A stretch of 64,000 nt of DNA, taken from an uncultured Ruminococcus sp. (lineage in GTDB: Bacteria; Bacillota; Clostridia; Oscillospirales; Ruminococcaceae). Below the pieces are notes generated by a model, which saw only the letters and a list, made by a program, of their open reading frames with translations, was not told the DNA's origin and did not search any database. Positions 1-8,141 of this stretch are shown here, in pieces. The stretch covers positions 34,391 through 98,390 of the forward strand of contig NZ_CAKSNX010000008.1 of the NCBI RefSeq assembly GCF_934476685.1, written 5' to 3'. Numbering within the stretch: position 1 is the first letter of the stretch; each line of letters opens with the position of its first letter. Both the position numbers and the translations under genes were made by a program.

Positions 1-595
1 GGGATAATGTAACGCCAAGACTTATCATGCAGGCAGGCATAAAAGATAGTGTGCCGTATGTCAGCAGGAATGCCGCCGCTCCCATGGCTGAGGCGCAGGC
101 ATAAATGTTGCCGACGAATATTTCAGGCTTTTTATTGACGAAAATATCTCTTAGAACACCTCCGCCGACTCCCGTTATCACTCCCGAAAAAGCCATTAAA
201 AAGACGTTTCCTGAAGCTCCGCTGCGCATTGCCGCCGTAATGCCTGTGACTGTGAAAATGCCAAGTCCCACAGTATCGAGAAGCAGCATTGCGATATCGT
301 AAAGGTGCAGCGCTTTATCACCAAAACCGCCTTTTAGCGCAAGGGCAATGAATATTACCGCCGACACCAGTGCGGCTGCCGCCATTGCAGCAGGGTCACG
401 AAAGGCTGCAACAGGGTGACTTCCGATGACGATATCACGCATTATTCCGCCGCCCACAGCCGTTGTAACACCTATGATTATCACTCCGAAAAGGTCAAAT
501 CTCCGTTTTATTGCGGTCAGTGCACCGCTGGCAGCAAAGGCAGCTGTACCGGTCATCTCAAGTATCGAAACGATAACATCAAAACGCTCGTTCAT
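1..595 (-). CDS. TRIC-type (UPF0126/YicG-like) cation channel family membrane protein, 3' end cut by window
   Basis: The frame is open from an ATG at 593-595 to base 1, giving 198 codons with no stop, so only the last few residues lie outside the window. The protein is a hydrophobic duplication: each half carries a GGG-x2-RD motif (VGGGIMRD near residue 51, VGGGVLRD near residue 140). This is the hallmark of the UPF0126/TRIC family, known as trimeric cation channels in the membrane. Its start sits one base after the stop of the regulator gene at 597, so it is probably translated from the same mRNA as the ABC transporter operon. The physiological ion and its link to that operon are unknown. 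Confidence 0.8.
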   Translation of the reverse strand, partial: MNERFDVIVSILEMTGTAAFAASGALTAIKRRFDLFGVIIIGVTTAVGGGIMRDIVIGSHPVAAFRDPAAMAAAALVSAVIFIALALKGGFGDKALHLYDIAMLLLDTVGLGIFTVTGITAAMRSGASGNVFLMAFSGVITGVGGGVLRDIFVNKKPEIFVGNIYACASAMGAAAFLLTYGTLSFMPACMISLGVTLS

Positions 596-596
596 T

Positions 597-1892
597 TCAA
601 TCAACGCCCTTGCCTACATATTTGTGTATCTTACGCACCGCTGTTGCCTGACTTATGCCCAGCTTTTCAGCCACTGCCACAGATGTTCTGCATTTTTCGT
701 ATGCCTGTATTATAAGACCGCTTTCGTAAAATTCAAGCATATCTTTTAGTGAAGCGTTCTGCACGAAAACCTCTGACGCACCGCCTGTTATCCTGTCGGG
801 GAGATCGAAAATATCTACCTTTTTCTTCTCCGACGTAAGGACGATACGCTCCACAGTCCGCCGCACCTCATCGGCATTTTCCTTCCATTCATAACTCAGC
901 AGACAGCCGAGTGCTCTTGGGGTAAACTCAACGCTCCTTGAATATTTCTTGTTGGCTGAGTTCAGATAGTAGTCGATAAAGCTTTTAAGATCTTCCGCAC
1001 GTTCGTTAAGCGAATAGACCTGAACCTGATATGACTCAAACTCTCGGACGAACTCTTCGGTCACTTTTCCCTTTGTTCTTAACTCTTCAAGGGAATATTC
1101 CGAAAGTCCCACAGGCAGGACACCTGCCGCTGTGCATTTTTCGATAACGGCTCGCTGAAGTTTAGGTGAAAGGCGGTCGATATGCTTTATGACCACCGCA
1201 TATATTCCCGAAAGTGGTGAGATCATTGAACCTTCACCAAGCAGTTCACTTTCAATGACTTCTTCGCTGACAGGGGCGCAGTCATAGGAATAAAGCGCAC
1301 CTTTTTTTCCGTATACAGCGGAGGCAAGAAAGCTTTTTCCGCTTCCCGACGGTCCGTAGATATAGCATGGGCAGCCTGCGTCACAGAACACGCCCACAAG
1401 CCGTCTTGAATCTCTCGAACGGCTGCTTTCGGCGATATAGCGTTTTCCGCCGTCACGGCAGGACATAAGGTCGATCTCTTTAAGCAGCTTTTTGTTCTGA
1501 TACTGCAAAACATTGTAACGTTCACGGAGATCGTCAAAGCCTGTTATCTCCCACGAGGAATAGCTTATTATCATTTCAAGCTGGCCACCATTGAAAACTG
1601 GTATTCCCGTAACAAAGGTTTCGTCATTGTCCGCGCCTTTCTGTACAGTAGTAACACGCTGATGAGTTTCGTAGACCATCTGAGTAACGCATGGGGAAAA
1701 CATCTTCATCATCTCGTCGCAGCCTGCGAACTTGCCGATGATGTCAGAACCTTTCACCGATCTGCCGCTTAAATATGACTCCGAAACAAATCTGAAAACG
1801 CCGTTGCTGTCGGCAATGGTCACACCTGGGTGAATGCTTTCAAGAATGTGTCCAAGACGCTCATAATCAAGATCATTTTGCTGCGTTGCCAT
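597..1892 (-). CDS. PAS-AAA-HTH regulator of the NtrC/TyrR type, degenerate in sigma-54 motifs
   Basis: The 431-residue protein has an N-terminal PAS-like sensor (about 8-115), a linker, an AAA-type ATPase core with a clear Walker A (GPSGSGKS, 180-187) and a C-terminal Fis/TyrR-type helix-turn-helix (about 401-428). The sigma-54 contact loop GAFTGA is absent: the place is occupied by GEGSMISPLSG. The Walker B acidic pair is also not visible (VVIKHIDRL). By analogy with TyrR it may therefore act with ordinary sigma factor or as a ligand-responsive switch, which is inference. It lies 49 bp downstream of the ABC ATPase gene and is probably the local regulator of the ureohydrolase and transporter operon. 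Confidence 0.75.
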   Translation of the reverse strand: MATQQNDLDYERLGHILESIHPGVTIADSNGVFRFVSESYLSGRSVKGSDIIGKFAGCDEMMKMFSPCVTQMVYETHQRVTTVQKGADNDETFVTGIPVFNGGQLEMIISYSSWEITGFDDLRERYNVLQYQNKKLLKEIDLMSCRDGGKRYIAESSRSRDSRRLVGVFCDAGCPCYIYGPSGSGKSFLASAVYGKKGALYSYDCAPVSEEVIESELLGEGSMISPLSGIYAVVIKHIDRLSPKLQRAVIEKCTAAGVLPVGLSEYSLEELRTKGKVTEEFVREFESYQVQVYSLNERAEDLKSFIDYYLNSANKKYSRSVEFTPRALGCLLSYEWKENADEVRRTVERIVLTSEKKKVDIFDLPDRITGGASEVFVQNASLKDMLEFYESGLIIQAYEKCRTSVAVAEKLGISQATAVRKIHKYVGKGVD

Positions 1893-1941
1893 TTTGCCGA
1901 CTCTCCTTTCAGTGACGCTTGGGATATGATATTAAGATATT

Positions 1942-2721
1942 TTATACGTTCAGTATCTTTGAGAAGAACTGCTTTGCACGGTCGCTCTTCGGGTGCTTGA
2001 ATACTTCCTCAGGAGTACCGTCCTCGATAACATAGCCGCCATCCATAAAGCAAACTCTGTTTGCGACCTCTGCCGCAAACCCCATTTCGTGGGTAACAAC
2101 TATCATCGTCATTCCCGCTTCGGCAAGATCCTTCATAACGTTGAGGACTTCACCGACGAACTCAGGGTCGAGGGCGGAAGTCGGCTCGTCAAAGAGTATT
2201 ACCTCAGGCTCCATTGCAAGAGTTCTTGCGATAGCGACTCTCTGCTGCTGACCGCCCGAAAGCTGTGTCGGATAGGCATTCGCCTTTCCGTCCATTCCTA
2301 CCCTTGCAAGCAGTTCCATAGCTTTCTTTTTGGTTTCTTCCTTGTTTGCTTTCTTTACCTGTACAGGGCATTCCATAACGTTCTCAAGCACGGTCTTGTG
2401 CGGCCAGAGGTTGAACTGCTGGAACACCATTCCGACATTCTTTCTTATCTCCTTTGCAGCCTTTTCATTGAGCTTTTTGTTATGCTTATCCTCGTCGATA
2501 CCTCTGAGGACTGCGCCGCCGATCTTGATCTCTCCCGAAGTCAGCTCTTCAAGATAGTTAAGGCATCTCAGGAAGGTACTCTTTCCGGAGCCGCTCGGAC
2601 CGATAACGCTGACCACTTCGCCCTTATATATATCCATATCTATTTTTCTGAGGACCTTTAGTTCTCCGTAATTCTTTGCCATATTGTGAACCGATATCAC
2701 AGGCGTTCTGCTTTCAGCCAT
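1942..2721 (-). CDS. Polar amino-acid ABC transporter ATP-binding protein
   Basis: A 259-residue ABC ATPase of the GlnQ/HisP class that energises uptake at the cytoplasmic face of the membrane. Visible motifs are Walker A GPSGSGKST (about 42-50), the Q-loop in VFQQFNLWPH, the signature LSGGQQQR, Walker B VILFDEPTSALD and the switch histidine in VVTHE. It is the fourth gene of a compact minus-strand transport operon after the binding protein and two permeases. The solute is not fixed by sequence; with an upstream ureohydrolase, a basic or guanidino amino acid is a reasonable inference. Confidence 0.93.
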   Translation of the reverse strand: MAESRTPVISVHNMAKNYGELKVLRKIDMDIYKGEVVSVIGPSGSGKSTFLRCLNYLEELTSGEIKIGGAVLRGIDEDKHNKKLNEKAAKEIRKNVGMVFQQFNLWPHKTVLENVMECPVQVKKANKEETKKKAMELLARVGMDGKANAYPTQLSGGQQQRVAIARTLAMEPEVILFDEPTSALDPEFVGEVLNVMKDLAEAGMTMIVVTHEMGFAAEVANRVCFMDGGYVIEDGTPEEVFKHPKSDRAKQFFSKILNV

Positions 2722-2750
2722 AGTATTTTACACTCCTTTGTTTTGTTCCG

Positions 2751-3410
2751 TCAGACAGCAATGCGGTTATTGCGCTTCTCTATACATCTTGAAGCAAACT
2801 CGATAACAAGGTTCAGCGCCCAGTAAAGTACGCCTGCGCAGATATAAACTATCAGCGGACTGAATGTTATACCGATAGCTTCCTTTGTCATCATAGTCAT
2901 TTCGGCTACTGTGATGATAGAGAGGATAGATGAATCCTTGACAGTCTGAACGAACTGTCCTGTAAGTGACGGAACGATGATCTTCAATGTCTGAGGGAAG
3001 ATTATCCTTACCATTGTTTTAAATCTTGACATTCCCATTGCATAGGACGCTTCAAACTGTCCTTTCGGGATAGCGCTGACGCCGCTTTCAAGGATAACTG
3101 CCGTATATGCGGCGGTGTACATTCCGAGGATAATAACACCTGTGGAAAAAGCCGAAACGTTAAGACCCAATGCAGGCAGTCCGTAATAGGCGAGATATAC
3201 CTGCACCATAAAAGGGGTACATCTGAATATTTTGATGAATGCTCTTGCGATAAGCTCCACGGTCTTGTTCTTTGAAAGGCACATATATCCTACTGCCGAG
3301 CCGAGTATCATTGCTATGAGTATCGAAAGCACAGATATTGCCGCCGTTGTTCCAAGTCCCTGCAGGAGCAGCGGAAGTGCTATTTCCGCAACGTGCATAA
3401 ATTCGTCCAT
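2751..3410 (-). CDS. Amino-acid ABC transporter permease (HisM/GlnP type)
   Basis: A 219-residue inner-membrane permease with about five hydrophobic segments and the HEQ-type permease signature (LESGVSAIPKGQFEASYAMG), which contacts the ATPase. It is 14 bp downstream of a second, related permease gene, suggesting a heterodimeric membrane channel. Both belong to the family that handles polar and basic amino acids. The start at 3410 gives the usual N-terminus ahead of the first membrane segment. Confidence 0.9.
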   Translation of the reverse strand: MDEFMHVAEIALPLLLQGLGTTAAISVLSILIAMILGSAVGYMCLSKNKTVELIARAFIKIFRCTPFMVQVYLAYYGLPALGLNVSAFSTGVIILGMYTAAYTAVILESGVSAIPKGQFEASYAMGMSRFKTMVRIIFPQTLKIIVPSLTGQFVQTVKDSSILSIITVAEMTMMTKEAIGITFSPLIVYICAGVLYWALNLVIEFASRCIEKRNNRIAV

Positions 3411-3424
3411 TGACTTCCGCCTCC

Positions 3425-4087
3425 TTATCTTCTTTCAAGTCTTTTCTTCTGGAGCTTTACAAGCTCTTCAAGTCCTGCACAGACGATGAAATACATAACT
3501 GCGATAGCGATATAGAACGGCAGGTTGATGTATGTCTGTGTAACAAGACGCTGAGCTGTTCTTGTAAGCTCTACGATAGCCAGCACCGAAAGCATCGGTG
3601 AAACCTTGATAACATTTATAAACTCACTTGTGAGCTGCGGAAGTGCTACCTTGAATACCTGCGGAAAAACTATTCTCATAAGTATTTTCGGTTCGCTCAT
3701 TCCCAGCGCTCTGGCAGCCTCAGTCTGACCTTTCGGAACGGCTGTAAGACCGCCTCTGATGATCTCTGCGATAAATCCGCCGCTGTTGAGGCTCAGTGCG
3801 ATTATGCCCGAAGTCAGGTTTGAAAGGTTAAGTCCCATTACAGCCAATGCCTGATAAATAATATATATCTGCACCAGCACAGGTGTGCCGCGGACAAAGC
3901 TTATATAGACCGCAACTATTTTTTTCAGTATTCTTGACGGCAGCGAATCGCCGCCCATTCTCATCACCGAAAGCAGCATTCCTACGCAGAGCGCAATGAT
4001 TATGGCTGCAACGGACACGAATACTGTATAGCCCAGACCTTTCAGCAGCAGGTCTTTATATTGCCATACTATGTTGAAATTCTCCAT
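3425..4087 (-). CDS. Amino-acid ABC transporter permease (HisQ/GlnP type)
   Basis: A 220-residue permease paralogous to the one at 2751-3410, with multiple membrane segments and the cytoplasmic coupling motif around IRGGLTAVPKGQTEAARALG. Two permeases in tandem are typical of the histidine/arginine-type importers. It follows the binding-protein gene by 57 bp, and the spacing of all four transport genes indicates co-transcription. Confidence 0.9.
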   Translation of the reverse strand: MENFNIVWQYKDLLLKGLGYTVFVSVAAIIIALCVGMLLSVMRMGGDSLPSRILKKIVAVYISFVRGTPVLVQIYIIYQALAVMGLNLSNLTSGIIALSLNSGGFIAEIIRGGLTAVPKGQTEAARALGMSEPKILMRIVFPQVFKVALPQLTSEFINVIKVSPMLSVLAIVELTRTAQRLVTQTYINLPFYIAIAVMYFIVCAGLEELVKLQKKRLERR

Positions 4088-4144
4088 TGATATTCAATGC
4101 TCCGCCGCAGCTGACGGAGCATTTCCTCCTTTCAAAGCCTGCTT

Positions 4145-5035
4145 TTATTCGGCAGGGATATAATCTGACTCAGGGAGATCTGTTGATTCACCGAACCACT
4201 TCTTCTGAAGTTCTGCAAGAGTGCCATCTTCCTTGAACTTGTGGATCTCAGAGTCGATATAGTCTGAAAGCTCTGTATCTTCCTTACGGACAGCCCATGA
4301 GACCCATGTATCTGTTCCTACCATTTCAGCATTTCCCGAATCGTCTGATACGATCTCATAATCATCAGGGTTCTTCATTACAACTGCGGCGCAGCTTGCA
4401 TAGTTCTGAGCGACAAGGTCGATCTTTCCGTTTTTCAGCTCTGCGAAAGCCTCTGGGAATGAATCGTATGTGAGCAGCTCTGAATAGCCGTCCTTACCCT
4501 CTGATATGAGCTTGTCGTTGAACTTCTTTGTATCGTCCTCGTTATAGCAGGAAGTCTGTGTGCCGACCTTCTTGCCAGACATATCTTCGATAGACTTGAT
4601 GCTGTCATCGCCCTTTCTCTTTACGAAAACTGTTGTACCGTTCTGGATAGGATAAGTCATTGTATACTTTCCTGCTCTTTCGGCTGTTACACCGAGGGTA
4701 GCGCCGACAACATCATATTTCTTTGCTTCAAGTCCTGCAAGGATACCCTGGAACGGGAGGTCGATATAATCAAGCTCTACCCCAAGGTCATCGGAGATTT
4801 TAGCGAACAGATCGGCATTATATCCAACGATCTTATCGCCGTCCATATATTCAAAAGGCTCATAAGCGGCTTCTGTCGCAACTGTGAGCTTACCATTTTC
4901 CTTGATCTGATCGAGAGTAAGCGGTCCGTCCTGTTTACTGCTTCCGCAGGCGGTAAGACATCCTGCTGTCAGAACTGCTGCAACAGCCATTGCACAAACT
5001 CTTCTTAACATTCCAAATCTTCTTTCGCTTTTCAT
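4145..5035 (-). CDS. Amino-acid ABC transporter substrate-binding lipoprotein
   Basis: An extracellular solute receptor of family 3 (SBP_bac_3). The N-terminus has a positively charged start, a hydrophobic stretch and a lipobox ending in LTAC (Cys30), so it is lipid-anchored. The mature part shows the family motifs around VATEAAYEPFEY, GYNADLF and LPFQGILAGLEAKKYD. A longer frame begins at a TTG (5047), but the ATG at 5035 gives a normal lipoprotein signal and has GGA about seven bases upstream, so it is preferred. A strong hairpin separates it from the ureohydrolase gene, so expression of the two may be uncoupled. Confidence 0.9.
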   Translation of the reverse strand: MKSERRFGMLRRVCAMAVAAVLTAGCLTACGSSKQDGPLTLDQIKENGKLTVATEAAYEPFEYMDGDKIVGYNADLFAKISDDLGVELDYIDLPFQGILAGLEAKKYDVVGATLGVTAERAGKYTMTYPIQNGTTVFVKRKGDDSIKSIEDMSGKKVGTQTSCYNEDDTKKFNDKLISEGKDGYSELLTYDSFPEAFAELKNGKIDLVAQNYASCAAVVMKNPDDYEIVSDDSGNAEMVGTDTWVSWAVRKEDTELSDYIDSEIHKFKEDGTLAELQKKWFGESTDLPESDYIPAE

Positions 5036-5085
5036 AACTGATTCCAACCTTTCATTTACTTTTCTTTATTGATATTTCTAAAAAA

Positions 5086-5137
5086 TAAGAAGCGTCGGCA
5101 TATTTGGTGCATTTTCTGCACCTATGCCAACGCTTCT
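5086..5137 (-). terminator. Nested hairpin terminator between ureohydrolase and ABC genes
   Basis: On the minus strand a long stem (AAGAAGCGTTGGCATA with TATGCCGACGCTTCTT, one mismatch) encloses a smaller hairpin GGTGCA-gaaaa-TGCACC and is followed by ATTTTTT. This is the form of an intrinsic terminator. Its location inside the gene series suggests partial read-through into the transporter genes. Confidence 0.8.
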
Positions 5138-5162
5138 TTGCGTTCATATATCCGATCACTTT

Positions 5163-6125
5163 TTACTTTCTCTTGCCTGTCTTTTTCTGATATGCAAGGA
5201 TAGACATAAACTCGAAGATGATATTTGCTCCCATATAAGCTGTGATCTCTGAATGATCGTAAGGAGGAGCAACCTCTACAACATCAAAGCCTGTAAAGTT
5301 AAGATCCTTTAGCGCTCTGATATACTGAAGGGTTTCAAATGAGGTAAATCCGCCGACCTCAGGAGTACCTGTACCCGGAGCATAAGCCGGATCGACAAAG
5401 TCGATATCGAATGTAAGGAACACCTTATTGTCCCCCACCTTTTCCTTGATGACCTTCAAAAGATCCTCAGGGGTGTATGTATGGAGCTTATCGCCCGGGA
5501 TAACTGTAAATCCGAGATCTGCTGCGATCTTGAAATCGTCTGGATCGTAAAGCGAACCTCTCATACCGATCTGTACGGACTTTTCAGGATCTATAAGTCC
5601 TTCTTCCATTGCTCTTCTGAATGGTGTGCCGTGATTGTACTTCTGACCGAAAACTGTATCGCAGAGGTCAAGGTGTGAATCGAAATGCACAAGGCTTACC
5701 TTTCCATGTTTCTTTGCGATAGCTCTCAGCTCACCAAGAGTGATCGCATGGTCGCCGCCGATGCTTATCGGAACTGCGCCGCATTCAAGAACTCCGTCCA
5801 AAGTCTGTTCGATAGCCGCATAGGTTTCGTGGATATAGTCAGGAATTACCGGAACATCTCCGAGGTCTGCACCATTAAGGGAATCCATAATGTTTACACC
5901 CATTGCAACGTTGTTCGGCTTTATCATTGCGGAAATGTTTCTTACTCCGTTAGGACCGAATCTTGCGCCTGCTCTGAAAGATGCTGCTGTATCGAATGGG
6001 ATACCGACGATAGCGAAATCCAATCCTTCTGCTGACGCTGCGTGAGGAAGCCTCATAAAATTACCCATATTACAAAAACGAGGAGAGCCTGAGGCACTCG
6101 GTGGCTGACAATTATTGTTGATCAT
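5163..6125 (-). CDS. Ureohydrolase of the agmatinase family
   Basis: A 320-residue arginase/agmatinase-family enzyme that cleaves a guanidino group to release urea, using a binuclear metal centre. The metal ligands are visible: His126 in GGDH, Asp149/His151/Asp153 in FDSHLD and Asp240/Asp242 in DIDFVD. The substrate-loop motif NHGTPFRRA is of the agmatinase/guanidinobutyrase class. Agmatine is the default substrate, but guanidinobutyrate, guanidinopropionate or guanidine cannot be excluded from motifs. It is the first gene of the minus-strand operon, read from a consensus promoter at 6243-6271 through a ~110-nt leader, and is divergent from the urease operon that could use its urea. Confidence 0.85.
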   Translation of the reverse strand: MINNNCQPPSASGSPRFCNMGNFMRLPHAASAEGLDFAIVGIPFDTAASFRAGARFGPNGVRNISAMIKPNNVAMGVNIMDSLNGADLGDVPVIPDYIHETYAAIEQTLDGVLECGAVPISIGGDHAITLGELRAIAKKHGKVSLVHFDSHLDLCDTVFGQKYNHGTPFRRAMEEGLIDPEKSVQIGMRGSLYDPDDFKIAADLGFTVIPGDKLHTYTPEDLLKVIKEKVGDNKVFLTFDIDFVDPAYAPGTGTPEVGGFTSFETLQYIRALKDLNFTGFDVVEVAPPYDHSEITAYMGANIIFEFMSILAYQKKTGKRK

Positions 6126-6242
6126 TTGAGGTCACTTTCCTTTCAAAAATCGTTGAGAAACATATCCATTTGATCCTGACTTTCGGGTCGGGCAACTTTT
6201 CGTGTCGCTTTCAAGTCATTTCTGAATTGCTCTATGTGCAGA

Positions 6243-6271
6243 ATTATAGCACTTATCCTGCAAGTTGTCAA
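6243..6271 (-). promoter_or_regulatory. Consensus promoter of the ureohydrolase operon
   Basis: Minus strand TTGACA, 17-base spacer, TATAAT: a perfect housekeeping promoter. Transcription would start near 6236, leaving a leader of about 110 nt before the ureohydrolase start. Confidence 0.85.
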
Positions 6272-6508
6272 TAGCTAATTTTCGTTTTTTTGAAATTTTA
6301 TTCACTTTGGAATACTGTTTGTTATTATCAAAACTGCGTATTTACGTTGTTTTATCCGTATTAAAATTTTTATTATTCACTTTTGAATAGTTTCTTTGTG
6401 CAACTTTACGAAGTCTTAAAATGCAATTTTATATTATACATCTTTCATTTTGTTCGCAGCTAATTTTTATTCAAAACTGAATAAAATAAGAATTTTTCTT
6501 TAACACTA

Positions 6509-6537
6509 TTGCCAAATAAAAAACTCTGTGCTATACT
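6509..6537 (+). promoter_or_regulatory. Promoter of the urease operon
   Basis: TTGCCA, 17-base spacer, TATACT on the plus strand, with transcription expected near 6544. The upstream interval 6272-6508 is very AT-rich, with no gene seen in it. Confidence 0.75.
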
Positions 6538-6549
6538 GATAATCAAAGC

Positions 6550-6610
6550 AATGGCGCTCTTATGACCGATACGGCTTATGCCTGTCGGTTTATAGGGGCG
6601 TTATTTTTTT
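6550..6610 (+). terminator. Leader hairpin with U tract (attenuator-like) ahead of the urease operon
   Basis: A long irregular hairpin begins a few bases after the predicted start site. The base stem is 6550-6559 with 6596-6605 and includes G-T pairs. The upper stem ACCGATA-c-GGC pairs with GCCTGTCGGT across a TTAT loop with one bulged C. Seven T follow at 6604-6610. It has the form of an intrinsic terminator placed in the leader, so it could be an attenuator or the end of a ~65-nt RNA. No alternative antiterminator was identified by eye. Confidence 0.65.
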
Positions 6611-6655
6611 ATTTAATTTTAATTCTATAATCATTATTTGAAAGGGTGTTTTATT

Positions 6656-7066
6656 ATGGCATGTTTTTTAGTACCTGCAACAGAGGCTATCATTACAACT
6701 TTCGCAGCAAAGGCTGTTAAGTCACACGAGGCGAAGGCTGAGGAGCAGACAAAGGTCAAGGCTCTCGGTGAGGACAAGCTCCCGCTTTCAAAGAAGATCA
6801 CAAGGCTTTCGGGATTTCTTTGGGGCGGTTCGGGACTGCTGGCTTTTGAACATCTCTGGCACGGCGAGATCGAACCTTTCTTCCCATTCCTGACGGCGGC
6901 GAAAGATCCGTCACAGATGGCGGAAGCATTCCACGAAATGGCGACGACGGGAACGACGATGGCGGTGGCGGTTACAGCGTTCTGGGCTGTGCTGACTATC
7001 GTATCCGACAAAATACTTAAACGCAGACCGCAGGCAGATAAAAAGTTGGGAGAGAGTACAGTATGA
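6656..7066 (+). CDS. Small membrane protein of unknown function, first gene of urease operon
   Basis: Predicted 136 residues from the ATG at 6656, which has an AAAGGG ribosome site; the frame extends upstream only to a TTG. Two hydrophobic segments (about 52-80 and 96-116) flank a short loop. The first contains a histidine/glutamate cluster (His66, His69, Glu71) and His93 precedes the second, which could bind a metal or cofactor; that is inference. The N-terminus MACFLVPATEAI and a charged 20-45 region are distinctive. I recognise this only as a conserved anaerobe-type protein of unknown role. Its stop overlaps the start of the next membrane gene (ATGA), so the two proteins are probably made together. 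Confidence 0.75.
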   Translation: MACFLVPATEAIITTFAAKAVKSHEAKAEEQTKVKALGEDKLPLSKKITRLSGFLWGGSGLLAFEHLWHGEIEPFFPFLTAAKDPSQMAEAFHEMATTGTTMAVAVTAFWAVLTIVSDKILKRRPQADKKLGESTV

Positions 7067-7380
7067 CGCTACTTATAACATTGACAGCGGCTATTGCCGT
7101 TACTATCGTATGGTACACTTCCCCGAAAGCACGAAAGCTCAAAGCAGGACTTATGTGCTATATGTACTGGGGAGCGTCAATAATGTGGCTGGTGGACGCA
7201 GTTTTTGAATACAATGAACTGGGTGCGGCATACTTCACACCTGCTCTGTCGGATATGGCAAATGACAGCTTTTTAGGTGTATGTGCTGTTGCGCTGGGAG
7301 CAGTTGTATGGCTCTGCGCTTTGCTTATAAGCGACCCAAACGGAGTTGTAAAAGATGCGCTGACGCAGAAAAGACAGTAA
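7063..7380 (+). CDS. Small three-segment membrane protein of unknown function, paired with the upstream gene
   Basis: A 105-residue hydrophobic protein with about three membrane segments (1-18, 30-50, 68-90) and a conserved-looking centre rich in aromatic and acidic residues (MYWGASIMWLVDAVFEY). It is translationally coupled to the preceding gene by an ATGA overlap and lies 77 bp before ureAB. Co-transcription with urease suggests a link to urea, ammonia or nickel handling, but the sequence shows no known permease signature and does not resemble UreI, so the role is unknown. Confidence 0.75.
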   Translation: MTLLITLTAAIAVTIVWYTSPKARKLKAGLMCYMYWGASIMWLVDAVFEYNELGAAYFTPALSDMANDSFLGVCAVALGAVVWLCALLISDPNGVVKDALTQKRQ

Positions 7381-7457
7381 CGATACAATAATTATCCGCT
7401 GATATCTTCACTATTTTATCAACTATTATTGCACTATTATAAACAGGAGGAATTACA

Positions 7458-8138
7458 ATGCGACTTGTTCCAAGAGAGCAGGATAAGCTTATGCTCCATT
7501 ACGCAGGAATGCTTGCCCGTGACCGAAAAGCAGAGGGACTTAAACTTAATTACCCCGAAGCTGTGGCATACATCAGTATGATGGTAATGGAAAAAGCAAG
7601 AGCAGGAGTTTCCGCTGCCGAGCTTATGCAGTACGGCACAAAGTTACTCACCGCCGATGATGTTATGGACGGCGTTCCTGAAATGATACACGAAATTCAA
7701 ATAGAATCAACAATGCCCGACGGCACAAAGCTTGTGACCGTACATAACCCTATCAAGGGGAACAGCAAGCTTTGCCCAGGAGAATTTATCGTGGAAGAGG
7801 GTACGATAAAGCTGAACGATGGTACGGAAAGCATAGAACTGACAGTTTCAAATACAGGTGACAGACCTATACAGACAGGCTCACACTTCCACTTTTTCGA
7901 GGTCAACAAGGCTCTTGAATTTGACAGAAAGGCTGCATACGGTATGCGACTTGATATCCCCGCAGGCACGGCGGTCAGATTTGAACCGGGCGAGAAAAAG
8001 ACAGTCCGCCTTATCCCTATCGGCGGCAACCGCATAGGCTACGGACTTAACGGACTTGTAAACGGAAAAATGGACGACGAAAACATCAGGCAGGCTGCTT
8101 TCGCAAAGGCGAAAGAACTTGGTTTCAAGGGGGTGTAG
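7458..8138 (+). CDS. ureAB: Urease gamma-beta fusion subunit (UreA-UreB)
   Basis: A single 226-residue chain. Residues 1-100 match the gamma subunit (MRLVPREQDKLMLHYAGMLA, then LTADDVMDGVPEMI) and about 105-226 match the beta subunit (PGEFIVEEGTIKLN, GSHFHFFEVN, VRFEPGEKK). Separate ureA and ureB genes are usual in most bacteria; a gamma-beta fusion is known from Helicobacter. It has a strong ribosome site (AGGAGGAA) and precedes ureC by 3 bp, giving the structural part of a cytoplasmic nickel urease that hydrolyses urea to ammonia and carbamate. Confidence 0.95.
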   Translation: MRLVPREQDKLMLHYAGMLARDRKAEGLKLNYPEAVAYISMMVMEKARAGVSAAELMQYGTKLLTADDVMDGVPEMIHEIQIESTMPDGTKLVTVHNPIKGNSKLCPGEFIVEEGTIKLNDGTESIELTVSNTGDRPIQTGSHFHFFEVNKALEFDRKAAYGMRLDIPAGTAVRFEPGEKKTVRLIPIGGNRIGYGLNGLVNGKMDDENIRQAAFAKAKELGFKGV

Positions 8139-8141
8139 GAA

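Noticed and set aside
6126..6236. Possible guanidine riboswitch in the leader of the ureohydrolase operon
   Set aside because: Two small hairpins are present, one with an ACGA-containing loop, but loop sizes and the flanking sequence do not match the guanidine-I, -II or -III consensus as I know it.
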